Source: Hydractinia symbiolongicarpus
Lineage: Eukaryota > Cnidaria > Hydrozoa > Anthoathecata > Hydractiniidae
Direction: 5' to 3'
Assembly (NCBI RefSeq): GCF_029227915.1
Contig: NC_079879.1
Location: forward strand, 26,726,501 to 26,790,500
DNA: 64,000 bases
Shown here: positions 1-12,800 of the stretch, in pieces
Position numbering within the stretch: position 1 is the stretch's first letter
How the letters are laid out: every line of letters starts with the position of its first letter
Position numbers and translations under genes: made by a program
Notes under the pieces: model-generated
What the model was told of the DNA's origin: nothing
Database searches by the model: none
The model's input: only the letters and a program-made list of their open reading frames with translations

Positions 1-1004
1 AAACCTTTATCCAGCAAACAGTTCATTTCACTGGTAGATTGATAAAACAGTCGACCATAATTCTTCACTTGCAAGGATAGTGTGACTTCGTACACATACC
101 TCCTGCCACTGGTGCACGAAACTGGAATTCTTCCTTGAACATGTGTTTCGTTGAATCGATATCGCTTCACAAGACCCAAGATTGAAGCACCTCCTGGGGT
201 ATCATAGGTCACAGTAATTCCAGAGTTTTTAGCGCTGGTTACTCTTGACTCGCTCATTTTATATAACAATGTCTCGCTGCTTTTACTGCTTTGAAAGATA
301 GTCAAAAATGGAGGATTGTCGAACCTACCAAGAATGCTTGCATCGTCTTTCAATTGAACTTGACTTTTTAATGACAATTCGCTACCATATGGCACGCGTA
401 TTTGCATTTTAACTTCAACATCGACGTTCTCTGTTGATTTTAAACTAATTTTATGGTTAGTACCAACCGAACAACTTGTAGCTGTTTCAATGCCAACAAC
501 TTTAAAACCATCAAAACGTATGGAATGGTTTGAATTGATTTGAATTTCTTCTCCCAGGCAAGAATCTTTTTTTATCCAAAAAGTATCCGTAATGGTTTTA
601 TTACATTTAAATATAACGCCATCTTTAAAGAACAGGGGACATCCCTGGTAACCCAGTGCAAAGAAACCATCACTTTGAAGACGTATCCAAAATTTATCAC
701 GCCGAGAATAGCCTAACTGTACATATGATTTCCCCATACTTCTGACAGATTTGGTGAGATATGAAGATCCAATTTTTAACTGGTACATTCCATCGTTTGT
801 TTTAAGAATCTGTAGCTTCCTACCCTCACCTTTCGCGAAATATGGTACTTTCTCATGTCTGTAATTACTTCTCACCATCAGCATATTGTCATGGCCATAC
901 CCAATGTATACATTTTTGCCAAGGAATTCTTCTAAAGGATCTTTCGCCTCCAGATTTGCAGTGTAGAGCGCAAAAAATATAAAACATATGAGACGTGACA
1001 TCAT
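1..1004 (-). CDS. Secreted protein of unknown family, N-terminal part (runs off left edge)
   Basis: One reading frame stays open from an ATG at 1004 to the window edge, about 334 codons with no stop and no intron. Two adjacent ATGs (1004 and 1001) begin a protein whose first ~20 residues (MMSRLICFIFFALYTANLEA) look like a cleavable signal peptide, so I expect export. Residues ~25-190 alternate short beta-like segments rich in Gly, Tyr, Phe and Trp (for example YIGYGHDN, FWIRLQSDGFFALGY), which recalls a beta-trefoil or fascin-like fold; that is inference. The remainder is hydroxy-residue rich with scattered cysteines (GTNHKISLKSTENVDVEVK). I do not recognise the family. Whether the fold continues into a pore-forming or lectin-type tail cannot be told from this fragment. 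ATG plus signal peptide make the start fairly secure. Confidence 0.75.
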   Translation of the reverse strand, partial: MMSRLICFIFFALYTANLEAKDPLEEFLGKNVYIGYGHDNMLMVRSNYRHEKVPYFAKGEGRKLQILKTNDGMYQLKIGSSYLTKSVRSMGKSYVQLGYSRRDKFWIRLQSDGFFALGYQGCPLFFKDGVIFKCNKTITDTFWIKKDSCLGEEIQINSNHSIRFDGFKVVGIETATSCSVGTNHKISLKSTENVDVEVKMQIRVPYGSELSLKSQVQLKDDASILGRFDNPPFLTIFQSSKSSETLLYKMSESRVTSAKNSGITVTYDTPGGASILGLVKRYRFNETHVQGRIPVSCTSGRRYVYEVTLSLQVKNYGRLFYQSTSEMNCLLDKG

Positions 1005-1122
1005 GAATTAACTAAAGATAAATAAGAACGGAATTTTAAAGAAAGTTTTGTGAGAAGAATAAAAAAGTAAGTCATAGAATTTGTAATTTATTATTTGGAG
1101 ATAACTTATATTTTCTTGTTGT

Positions 1123-1300
1123 TTACTTAGGATAGCCTCTTCAGTTCCTAATAGTACTGTTATCAATGAGGGCACTGCAAAAAGGGTTGTTTCCGCTGCA
1201 TTTAAAACACCCAGTTAAGCGACGAAAGCTGTGCAAGCACAACAAAACTGTATTCCCGTACTGGAAGCAAACGCTCTACCACAAGCCTGCCAATCGGTTA
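1123..1300 (-). repeat. SINE copy 1, tRNA-derived, internally deleted
   Basis: On the minus strand this copy has the tRNA-like head (GTGGTAGAGCGTTTGCTTCC, near 1271-1291) and the conserved 3' part (GAACTGAAGAGGCTATCC, near 1127-1146) of the SINE seen at 28456-28765 and 60518-60800. About 130 bp between them, including the box B promoter, is missing, so it is a dead fragment. A 68-codon open frame over it is chance. Confidence 0.7.
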
Positions 1301-3748
1301 ATGTTTAGGACCGTACAATTATTACTGTTGCTACTAAACAATATATTTATCTGTATTCTTACTTTTTTATAGGGACAAATAAATAAAACTCACTTTTGAT
1401 ACTCGTGTCACCTTTTCGCCCCACTTAAACGAATCCACAAAATGGAACTTGTTATAGTATATTTATAAGTTTACAGTGTTATTATAGAAAACACATGTCT
1501 CCCTCGTTTTTTTATGATAGAAATCACATTTTTCTTGGTCTGCAGTAAACGACTTTGCTACGAATATATGCAGAAGGTTTTTCTCAACATACGTGGGTGG
1601 AAAGATTAAATTAGTATAAAAAAAATATACGTACAAAATAAAAAGGTGGATCATGAATTTTAAAATTGTGGAGAAGTTTCAAACTTGTTTTTATTTTAAT
1701 TGATGTCATATATTGATAAGTTTTTGCTTACCGTGTTAAAAAAAAATCAGCATTTTACGCTCGAGAGAAAGCAGAGATAATATTTTTGTAACAACTGATA
1801 GTGATTCCAATAAACAACTAATACTGTGAAAAGTTGTTTAATATTTTCTTTGTGTTTCTTCTTTACGTCTGATGTTTAAGACCGAAGCCAGTTCGATAAA
1901 CATTAATTGCCCTGGCCGACCAAGATCACAATTTTCTTATCTGCCCCTTCTATATATCACAGTCGCTTGTAATCGGCAAAGAAATACACTAATAAAGAAA
2001 ACTTTCGGACGGAGAAACTTTCGGATTGTTTTTGTTCGAAATATTTTTTGTCTGAAATGTTTGCTAAAAAAATTTGGTTTTTTTTAATTTTTTTTTAAAA
2101 AAGATTCAGTGCATAGAAATTATATATAGGGTAATCAGAAAGTCAATAAAAACTGCAGTTTTTGAACTTATTTTTTTCGTTATTTTCACATTTGGCTGAG
2201 GCTCTATCTATAAAGTTGGATCCTAAAGATCCTTTTTAAGATGTTGAAAGACTTACCCATACATTTTTTGACTTTATAAAACTTGTCCAAAAATTTTTCC
2301 GTTAAAATAAAAAAATTTTTCCGAAAGTTTTTTCGCTAAAAATTTTAGTACTTAATGTAGGTGTCGATTTACGAAACGGCCTGAAATGAGCCACGATTTT
2401 AACGAAACCACTCGGAACTACGTGAAAGCAACACAATGCCTTTAAAACAATCCGAATCAACTGCTTTTATATAAAATCGGTTGAAGATCAACTTAGTTAA
2501 GAAACTAAACATTACTCAAGGACTTAAAAGTGAAGTTAAAAAAGGGCGAAAATAATTTACCCGAAAATCATCCGTACCCTTCAAGCAAGTAGGTTTTACA
2601 TTCCCAAAGTATAGGTTTTGGTCGCAGCTCCTAGGCGTTTGGTAAATAGGCATGCGTATTAGAAATCTTTCTGGCCACAGCGACAGGATTTTGGCAGCTT
2701 TGAAAGTTAACACGAGTCAACTACAAAGCGTTTACTGACACACAGTTTTCATCAACCTATTTATCTATTTTTAATGTAACACAGATTAAGATAAGGAGAA
2801 CCAACATTAAAACGCTGAGAGCTGCCACCATAAAAGGCTTTAATCAAAAGTCCTTCATTAATCTGGCAAAATCAAAGACGTAAACACAAAAAATTAAAAA
2901 AATACAACTGAATAAAGTTATCGTGTATTTATTGATTTTAAGAATATGTCTGAGGTCATTCAATTTATAACAACCTCTATACCAGTCTTTTATAGCGATC
3001 AATTTGTAATCAGCTGTTTTGAATATCAATATGTACAATATTTAAAATATGCAATAAACTGTGCAGGTAAAAAGACGTTAAAATAATTTTTTAAAACAAC
3101 AACAAAACAGAAATAAAAATAATCCTTAAACGTCAACACATTACTTTAAGAAATTGCTATCAGCAACTTGATTTTCTTAACGTTTCACTGGATTTAAATT
3201 TCAAAAAAATTGCAGTCAATTTAGAAATACGCTTCTTATAATCGTGAATTCAATTCTTTCAAACCATGAACAAAAAGCTGATGAACTCAAAAATAAATGA
3301 CTCATAAAAAAAACGCAAACTTTTCTACAACGAAAATGTATAATTAGAACATCCTGCGTTTGCATTAAAATCTCCAGAAAATTTTTTTGGAAACACATGA
3401 TCGTTTTTTGATCTATTAATTGACTCTCATAAAAGAGTCTATTAATTGACTCTTATAAAAGATGAACGTTTCTAAAATTAATATTAAATCATCTGGGCAC
3501 CTCAAGTTAAAACAAGCAGCGTATTGGTCAACGCGTTTTACCCTTGTCACAGCCAGAGTATAAAAACTCAGGAAGCCTTTACATTTGATTTCGGTCTCTT
3601 GTCTAATCTTCAAAACGTTTACATGCATTCGCGAATTTGGTTTACATAATTGCGCATGTGCACAAAGTTACAGCGCATGTGCAGTATGCACAACGGTGAT
3701 ATGAAAAACGTCATGTAAACACGATGGAATTTCATTGCGGTTTGAAAT
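1301..3748. other. Intergenic spacer, no gene seen
   Basis: AT-rich sequence with homopolymer runs and only short open frames (under 72 codons) without splice context or recognisable protein. It separates the left-edge gene from the 3' end of the SIMC1-like gene; both are on the minus strand, so the promoter of the left-edge gene should lie at the left end of this stretch. A direct repeat of AGAGTCTATTAATTGACTCT type occurs near 3421-3460. Confidence 0.6.
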
Positions 3749-3754
3749 TTTATT
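3749..3754 (-). terminator. Candidate poly(A) signal of the SIMC1-like gene
   Basis: AATAAA on the minus strand, 65 bp beyond the stop codon at 3819. Position and orientation fit a cleavage and polyadenylation signal; the hexamer is common in AT-rich DNA, so confidence is moderate. Confidence 0.4.
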
Positions 3755-3818
3755 TCGGATCCATGTAAAGGCTACCTTAAACGAACAGAGCAAATGCGAA
3801 CATAATTAATCGAACTAC

Positions 3819-6800
3819 TTAAACATTACTCAACCCTACCAAGTGAACGCGAGTGCTAAGTGATAATTTGTCAGCGCATATCCCTTCCAGTCTGACAGTT
3901 AACTTCTTCACATAATTTTTCATGTCATTTAAAATTTCGTGCTCTATTTTCAACAAACTCAAATCAATCTTCCTTCTTGTCACATAAAGTTCGGTTAAAT
4001 TGCGCATAACGTTAACAAAATGATACACTTCCTCGCTAGAAAATATTCTCTCTTTGCTGCTCTCCATCTTAGTGTAGGTAAACCGAGGTGGTAGTCTTTG
4101 AAAATCTTGCTCAACCAAACGACATAAATTTAATTTTGTACGGTCAGACTGCACTGTATTTTCAAAGTGTTGCTGTACAATCGAGTTAAGTACGTTAAAC
4201 TTCAACTCAACATCTGGTATAGTTGACAAGAAAATTTCTTTCTGAGTTAAATCAAATAAATCTGAGTATAAATCACTATACAAAACACAAACACTCTCAA
4301 GAAAACATGAAGAACAACATTTAACGTACAGGTCCAACATCGTCTGCAACAATACAATTAAATCTCTGTATTCGACAACAATTTCTGTTTCAGTGCCAAC
4401 ATTAGCCACAAATCTCACATCATTAGACCATAACAATATCAAATCATTCAAATAAGAAAACAATCCTTTGAAAAAATTGTATTGATTGCTTGGAGAGCAA
4501 AGAAATTTTGTCACTAAACACAAACGTTTGTTATTTTGATATCTGCGAAAGTCCCTTGAAAATAATTCTGTTAAAAATTTAAATAAAAAATACCGACTTG
4601 CAAATATTTGCGGTTCCTGCTCCCTTTTATTTCTGCACAACAGCTCCAGCGTTTTTATGACATCATCAGCTATTAATGGATAATTTTTGTATGTTATTTG
4701 ACCACGTACTCTCAAAATATGTAAACAATTATAAACAGCCAGTATTTCTTCAATAGATTCGCTCTGCAGCAAAATATTTCTGATCATATAGTCTAGACTC
4801 TCCTTTGGAGGCATTTTGTGACCGTCAGCTGTTTGCACCAATACTTTAACATACGTTAAATGAAAATCTTTATTTTGATGAGCCTCCAAAGCATTTTTGT
4901 CATTACTATAAAACCGTTTCCTAACATACTTGAAAGAAACGTTATTCAATGTGATATGATATGGATTAACCAGCTGCGGAGTCATGACAACTACTTGGTT
5001 TCCTTTATTTATGTGTTTTGAACGTGCGGCGCTGTTTTGACCATCACATACATCAGTATACATTGCATCACTTTCATCACTACTACTTACAATGATTTGA
5101 TTGGGAAAATTAGGAGCAGTATCAATTGCCAGCGATGAAACAGGATCAAATTGTATTGGACTATCAATTACATTTACATCATCATTGAGAGTACATATAC
5201 CTTTCAATTTATCTTCTTGTTTATCGTCAGTACCTTGAGAATCTTCTTTGAAATAAGATGAAGAAGGTCCACAATTAATGTTTTCATCAAGTGATAAAAC
5301 AGGATCCAATTTTATTGGACTTTCAATTACATTAATAGAATCATTTAAAGTACTTGTAGCACCGAATTTATCTTCATTCTTAATGTCGGCATTTTGAAGA
5401 GCATCTTTGGAATAAGATAGGAAAGAAGGATGTCCACTTTTAATCTTTTTATCATCTTTATATTCACATTCATCATTGTGATCTTTCTTTTCAATATCAA
5501 ATACACAGGGTAATTTCCCTGTGAATAATTCTACTTTTTCTTCATCCGTGTTGCAATCATCACCCATAAAACTCCAATTAGTTATTTCGAATATGCTATG
5601 TCTTATGGTGCTTTTTGATATATTTATAAAACTGCTTGCGTCTTTAGAAACTTTTTTCTGTTTTATTCGACAATGTGAACAAGGATCTTGTACAGTTTGT
5701 CGTACAATGTTGTCATTTTTGCTTGTCTTGACTTTCTGCCTCTCTGATAATCGTTGCTTTAATTTGGACACTTTCCCGCTATCCAATTTTATTTCAATCT
5801 TGTTTTCTTTCAGAATGGCATTTAATGGAAGGTCCTAAGAATTTCAATAAAATTTAATAATCAAAATTAATGGTAGTAATTGTATTGGACATAAGAAAGT
5901 CTTAAAAATGACAAGGCATAGATAAACTTAACCATGTATGCAACCTGCTACTCCCGCTACACTTATGTAGAGTGCCATTTAGTTAAATATCATATGAATC
6001 AACGAAGACGAATCAGTTCTTTCAACCTGAACACAATCAATATCAAAACCAAGGAAAAAATATTTATTTATTTTTCATTATTTTGCTATTTTTATTCGTT
6101 TTTATGTTTATAATGACTACATTATGTCCCATGCAATAATATTACAGGGGCAGATACAAAGATTTAAGCAAGTTAGTCAATATGTTTATAAAGTCACTAA
6201 GAATTGGACGTGAAATGGACGTGAAAACTACGCAAGGCATTAAGGGGCTTTTTTCTAATTAGGCGCATAAAATTGCGTTTTTAAAATGCATAAAAAACAA
6301 GATTAAAAAACCAAGTAGAGACATGTCTTATATTAAACTTTTATATTGAGATTTAGACGCGGGTTTACTTAAAATTACACGTTTCATAAAGTGACCGGTT
6401 AACACACTCTGTGTTGAGGTGAAATTTTCACCTCGACACAGAGTGTGTGCACCCTTTAAAAAAAATCTCCAGAAGGATTAAAAATTTTGTATACCACATT
6501 TAACTTTGCGCTGGAGAACATATTTCAATATATTTCTGGTGCCCAGCCGAATAAGGGTACTGCATTATGAAAGCGTGTGTGAGAAGGAAAGCAGAATGAA
6601 ATTCAGCAAAAAACAAAATGAAATTGCATCATAAAATATAAATTACATTAAGTTTCCGTTTTTATATAACTAACAAACATTTCATAGTATAGTGATATCT
6701 TAGTACGAAAGTTCACCTGCACAATTAATCTACATTCTAACTAACTAAAAAACAAACTACGAACACCAAAGTTTTATATTCAGTTCAGCATGGAAATCTC

Positions 6801-9800
6801 TTCACAAGTCAGTCGCAATAAATTTATCAGGGGGTAGTTGTACAATTTTTTGTCAAGCTCTTGTTCTGATAGGTGTTCATGATTTTAATAATAAATCTTT
6901 AAAAGTAAATATGTTGTTTATTATTTAATTTTTGTTGTGAAATATTATGGTACGATAAAATAAAGCATCATTTGTTTTTTAGCGTTTTTTAACGGTTTGG
7001 GGCACTGGGCACAACCCCTTAATGAAAAATTTTCAACGTACTTATGTAAGAATTACGGGGGTTGTCTTATGCTTTTTACGGTCAGATGCTACCTTTATTT
7101 ATGTTTTTTACCCCCTAATGCAACAGAAAGTATGTCGCGAATAAATTAGGGGGTATATCCTACTATGTTACGGTAAATTAAAGCAAATAACTGAATTTTG
7201 AAGTTGCAGGATAACTAGGCAGTTTCTTAAGTTCAATCCGGCGTAGTGTAAGAAAGCCAGTCTGAAAGATTTTTGTGTGTAAGGGAAAAACCATTTTGAA
7301 ATTGTAACAACAAAGCTTTTGGCGAAAAATTAAGTACGTCCACCCGACTAGCTTGCCATACCCTAAATCCGCCACTTATTCCCAGTAGTTTCACTGAATT
7401 AATTGGTGCACTAACAAGTTAAGCAGATTCACCTTAACTAAATCCTTTTCAGACCATCAGCATTGACTGTGGCTGGGTAACCAGAATAAAATGTGTCTAC
7501 CTTATTTTTCGGTGACATTGCAATAAAATTTCGCAGAAGCGTTTAGAATTTACAGCAAATCTGTGAAGCATATCATGTTGTCCATAAATGTTGCCCATAG
7601 TTTGTAACACGTCTAGCTTAAACGTTGTTTAGTGAACTTACAAAGCCTGCTGTGTTGAAATTTGTTTTATCAAACAAACAGTATGAAAACCTTCTATTTG
7701 CTAGGGTAATGTCTAGATCTAGGAATAATGGCTTATTAGCACCATGCTTCTGTTTTAACTCAAGTTCAGGAGGATAAATCTCATAAAAATATCTCTTAAA
7801 CGAAGAGTCATTATTATAGCAATTACGTCATCAATAAATCTAAAGGTGCTGTCACATCTTTTTTTGCTGAGATCTGATCCATTTTCATAGAAACAGGTTT
7901 GCCATAAAAGGTGCAGGATCAGATCTACCTTATAGTATTTTCACATGTGAAAGGCAATTATTCATAAGATATTTTAGAATTGTTTTAATTTTAGCTTTGT
8001 CAAAGATGATATAGAACGAAATTTGTGGAATTTTTTAAGAAAAAAAAATTGCTGGAAATTTCAAAAATATAAAACACTTGATCATAGTTTTTTATAACCA
8101 ACCGCCTACTTGGGGAATAAAAGGGAAAGCATCAAGTATGTGCTGTACCATTTAAAATTTCTTGTTGATCAATAAAACATGATACTTTCTTAGAATTGTA
8201 GTCATTCTGTTCTAAAATAAACACCAAAATGATGGGGAAAACTTTAAGATGAATTGACAATGAAAAAAGGTTTGTGATAATGTTTTAAGAATTTTGGTCA
8301 TTCGGGCTCTAGCGATGCGAGTGGACAAGCAACTATTAAATCTCCAAATGCCATTGGGAATAAAGATGAGCGATAAAAGTTTAACTTAAAAACATGGATT
8401 TTATTTTTATTCTTCTACAGAAAAGTATTTTAGCACATTTTTTTGAGCATAATGTTTATAATTTTGATTTTGATTGGCTCACAAATATTTTTGACGTTAA
8501 AAATCGCCAACGATCGCTAAAAAAATTAAAAAAAATTAAAAAATACGTAAAGAAACCTTATGTGCATACTCACATTCCAATCGCTAGAGCTCGAGCAGCC
8601 AAAATTTGCCTAATGGAGAACAGCCTTTACAGAACAATTGAATTTTAAAAACCTTCTATTTAAAGTGAGTTTCATATTTTAAAATAATAATGACATTCAA
8701 AGTAATAAGTTAAGTCGTAGTTACGTGTCTGCAATATTAATTAGGGGCTTTATTTTATTACACTTTTACATATTGAAGAATAACTACTTTGTTAATCACT
8801 AACATAATAGGATTCTTTCCACAGTCCCTAAAACTGGGAGCCGCAGAGGAACCAACTACACGTGTGGCAATATGTTAATAATGAACTCAAATAGCTTATC
8901 TGGATGGTGTGTATACATATAGACACCTTTACATGTCCTTAAATTACAGCAATGTGTCACTTTCTCCTTTACTTTAGCTTTGCTGATGATTTTTTTGTTG
9001 ATATTAATATGTTGTCTCCATAATATAGACTATAAACAATAGTGAATGTTCTTGGTGGGGCCTCAAGTGGTTGTGTTGATATCCAGTTGTGTTGTTGTGT
9101 TACGGATCAAGTTGTGTTGTTGTGTTCCTGCTGGTTGTGTTTGTGATACCGCTGAGTAATCAAGTGAGACAATCAAAGTAAGTCATTATTGTTACTTAAC
9201 AAATGGTAGCAGAGGAATAATAGCTTCAAGAAAAGATTACAAGGCCCCGCCAACGTTAAGTGAGGACATTTCATATGAAAACTGGAAAAAGGAGATAAAA
9301 ATTTGGCAAATTTTTACAAATGTTGATAAAAAGAAACAGGCTGCTGCTATTTTTCTTACACTTGAAGGTAAAGCTAGAGATGCAGTGCTTGAAATGAACA
9401 TGAGACTCTTAATGCAGATAATGGTGTTGATAAAGTAATAGAAACTCTTGACAGCTTATTTAAAAAAGACACGTTACAATTAGCCTTTACTAACTATAAT
9501 AATTTTGAAAAATTTTGCAAGACTGAAGAAATGACAATGAAACAATGTGTAATTGAGTTTGAACGCTTACACAACAAAGCTAAACAATATGGCATGGAAT
9601 TACCGGATGGAATTTTAGCATATAAACGTTTGGTAAACGCAAGACTACCTGAGCAACAAGAACGACTGGTGAAAGCAACTATTACTGAACTCACATTTTC
9701 TGGAATGAAAAATCAACTGAAGAGGATCTTTGGAGATATAGCTCAACAAGATAGATTCAATGTAAATGATATTAAGTTAGAACCGACTTATCATGGCGTC

Positions 9801-12800
9801 ATCAGTATTTTAGAGGAAGAGGAAGATACTTTAGAGGTGCGACCAACTACACAAAACCTACTGCTGACAGAAATAGTAAAGATAATCGTCAAAAAATCCT
9901 GTGCATATGAATGGAGAAGTATCGAGTACTTTTGTGTTGTAACATTTGTGGATCTGTGTTTCATTGGCAAAGAGATTGCCCAGACTCATACGAAAATAGA
10001 AAGAAAAAGAAAGAGGAAGTGAATGTAACATTGTATACAGAGGAAATGAATGTATTTATGGGTGAAACATTGAGCGCTGTTGTTCTGGATTCAGGCTGTT
10101 CAAAAACTGTTTGTGGAGAAAGTTGGCTAGAAGAATATTTAGAGACATTGAGTGATAATGAATTAATCATGTCACAGAGTCACAAAGTAATACAATATTT
10201 AAGTTTGGAGATGGAAATGAAATGAGATCAATTAAACAAATGAAATTACCAGCCAGAATCGGAGATACTAATAACAATATTGTAACAGATGTTGTGAAAG
10301 GAGATTTGCCACTACTTTTTAGTAAAGATGCCATGAAGAAAGCAGACACAAAAATTGATTTTTCAAAGGACACGATAGAAATTCTGGGAATGAAGCTAAA
10401 GGTGTTTTTAACATCCTCAGGACACTATTGTATCCCTTTAGGCAAAAGAAAATTTGAATTTGATGATATTTCAAGTGTGGATGCAGAAGAAATAGTTCTG
10501 TATTCAAAGAGTTTCGCCATAAAAAATGAAACCGAAAGATTAAAAGACATTGTTAAACTTCATAAACAATTTAGTCATCCGCCACCAGAACGTTTAAAGA
10601 AGTTACTTCAGGATGCAGGTGTTGAGGATAAGAAGTTACATACATTGATTGACCATATATTACAGAAATGCGAGACATGTTTCAAGTACAAGAAACTATC
10701 CCCGAGACCTGTGGTGGGTTTGCGTATGTCCAATGACTTTAATGACTGTGTAGCAATGGACATAAAAGAGTGGACAGATGGCAATACAAAAACATGGTTC
10801 TTACATTTAATTGATACTTTTACGAAGTATAGTGCTGCTACTGTCATACATAGCAAACGAAAAGAACTGATTGTCAAGAAGACATTTAAAATCTGGATAG
10901 AAACATTTGGCTGTGTAGGAAGGTTCATGGTTGACAATGGGGGGAAGTTCGATAACAGTGAATTCATTGATTTCTGTGAAAAATTTAACATTAGGGTTGT
11001 AACCACTGCTGCAGAGAGTCCAGGGAATAACGGAATAGTTGAAAGGCATAATGAAAGGTTATCATTGGAGAGACTGTTCGAAAAATTATGAATGATCAAA
11101 ACTGTAAGTTAGAAGTGGCTTTAAGTTGGGCAATTAGTGCAAAGAACTCACTGGCGAATTACAATGGCTACAGTCCAAACCAATTACTTTTTGGCAAGAA
11201 CCCCAATATACCATGCATATTGACAAATAAGCCACCTGCAATGGAAAGTAAAACTGCTAGTCAAGTAGTAGCGAAAAATTTAAATTCTATGCATGCAGCA
11301 AGACGGGCATATATCGAAAACGAGTCATCAGAAAAGATACGACGAGCTTTGAGACATCAAATTAGACCTTCTGGAAATTTGAAATACATAAATGGCAATA
11401 AAGTCTATTATCGGAGAAAAGACGACAAACATTGGCATGGCCCAGGTACAGTTATAGGTTTTCAAAGTTGGTAAAACATGGAAGTCAATACATTCGTGTG
11501 CATCCATGTAATTTAATGCATGAGAAAGGTCAAGAGAGAATAGCTTCTGATGACACATCGAAACCTGAAACAAACACAGAACAGTTTATGAAACATCTTG
11601 CACTAGAAGATGATCTATACAGTGAAAATGATGAAGATGATGTAGATGCTTACACTAGAAGAGGACAATGTATACTTTGAAGATACTGAAAATACTATTA
11701 AAGAAGAAGAAATGAGGAGAAATGATGATCACTTTGATAGTATAAATCCTATCGATGAAGGAAGCAAATTAGAAAATGTGGAAAACAATAAAGATGTAAG
11801 CGAACAGCGGAATGTTAATGCTAACAATAAAAATGATGATGCTGAAATGATGTTGTTAAGTTAAAACCAAAGATGAAAATACGTATTGCAACAAATGAAG
11901 ATTTGCAATTAAAAGAAGTTGAAGTAATTTCGAGAGCTGGAAAAGTTGGGAAGGCTCAAGGAGGAAAATATAAAGATTTTTGGAATGTTCGCCATAAAGA
12001 TGGCTCTACAGAATGTATTGATATGAAAAAGGGAATATCAAAAATAGAAAGAATAAATGAAGAAATTAGTCCATCAAATAGTGAAGAGATACTGTTAGTT
12101 GACAGCACAGAGATTGAATTAATTAAGCAAGCAAAAACGAAGAAGCTGGAAAATTGGATCAAAAACAATGTTTATGAAGAGGTTCCAATGTCTAAGAAAT
12201 CATTGATATTGACAAGACGGGTGATTACCAAGAAATGTGACCAGTCTGGTTTGGTCAAATTTAAAACAAGGTTAGTAGCAAGAGGATTTGAAGATAAAGC
12301 AGATGTACAAACAGATTCTCCGACCTGCTGTAAAGAGTCACTTAGGATTATGTTTGCTATTATGTCTGTCATGAATTGGACATGCCATTCCATCGACATT
12401 AAAGCAGCATTTCTTCAAGGAAAGCTTATTGACAGAGAATTATATATACGTCCACCCAAGGAAGCCTACAAAGAAGGAACAGTATGGAAATTAAGGACAT
12501 GTGTTTATGGATTAAACGATGCTTCAATGACTTAATATGTTAAGGTTTATGAAGAACTTACCAAATTGAATGCTAAAGTGTGTAAATATGACCCTGGTTT
12601 ATTTTATTGGCACCACAATGGTAAACTAGCAGGTAATATTTCTACACATGTTGATGATTTTTGTTGGGGAGGGAGCGAATATTTTGAGAGAGAGGTTATT
12701 GAAGAGATAAGAAAAATTCTTTCAAGTTGGTGTAGAAAAATCAGTTGCGTTCAAATACCTTGGTATAAACCTCAGTTTTAAAGATAACGAGATAATGTTA

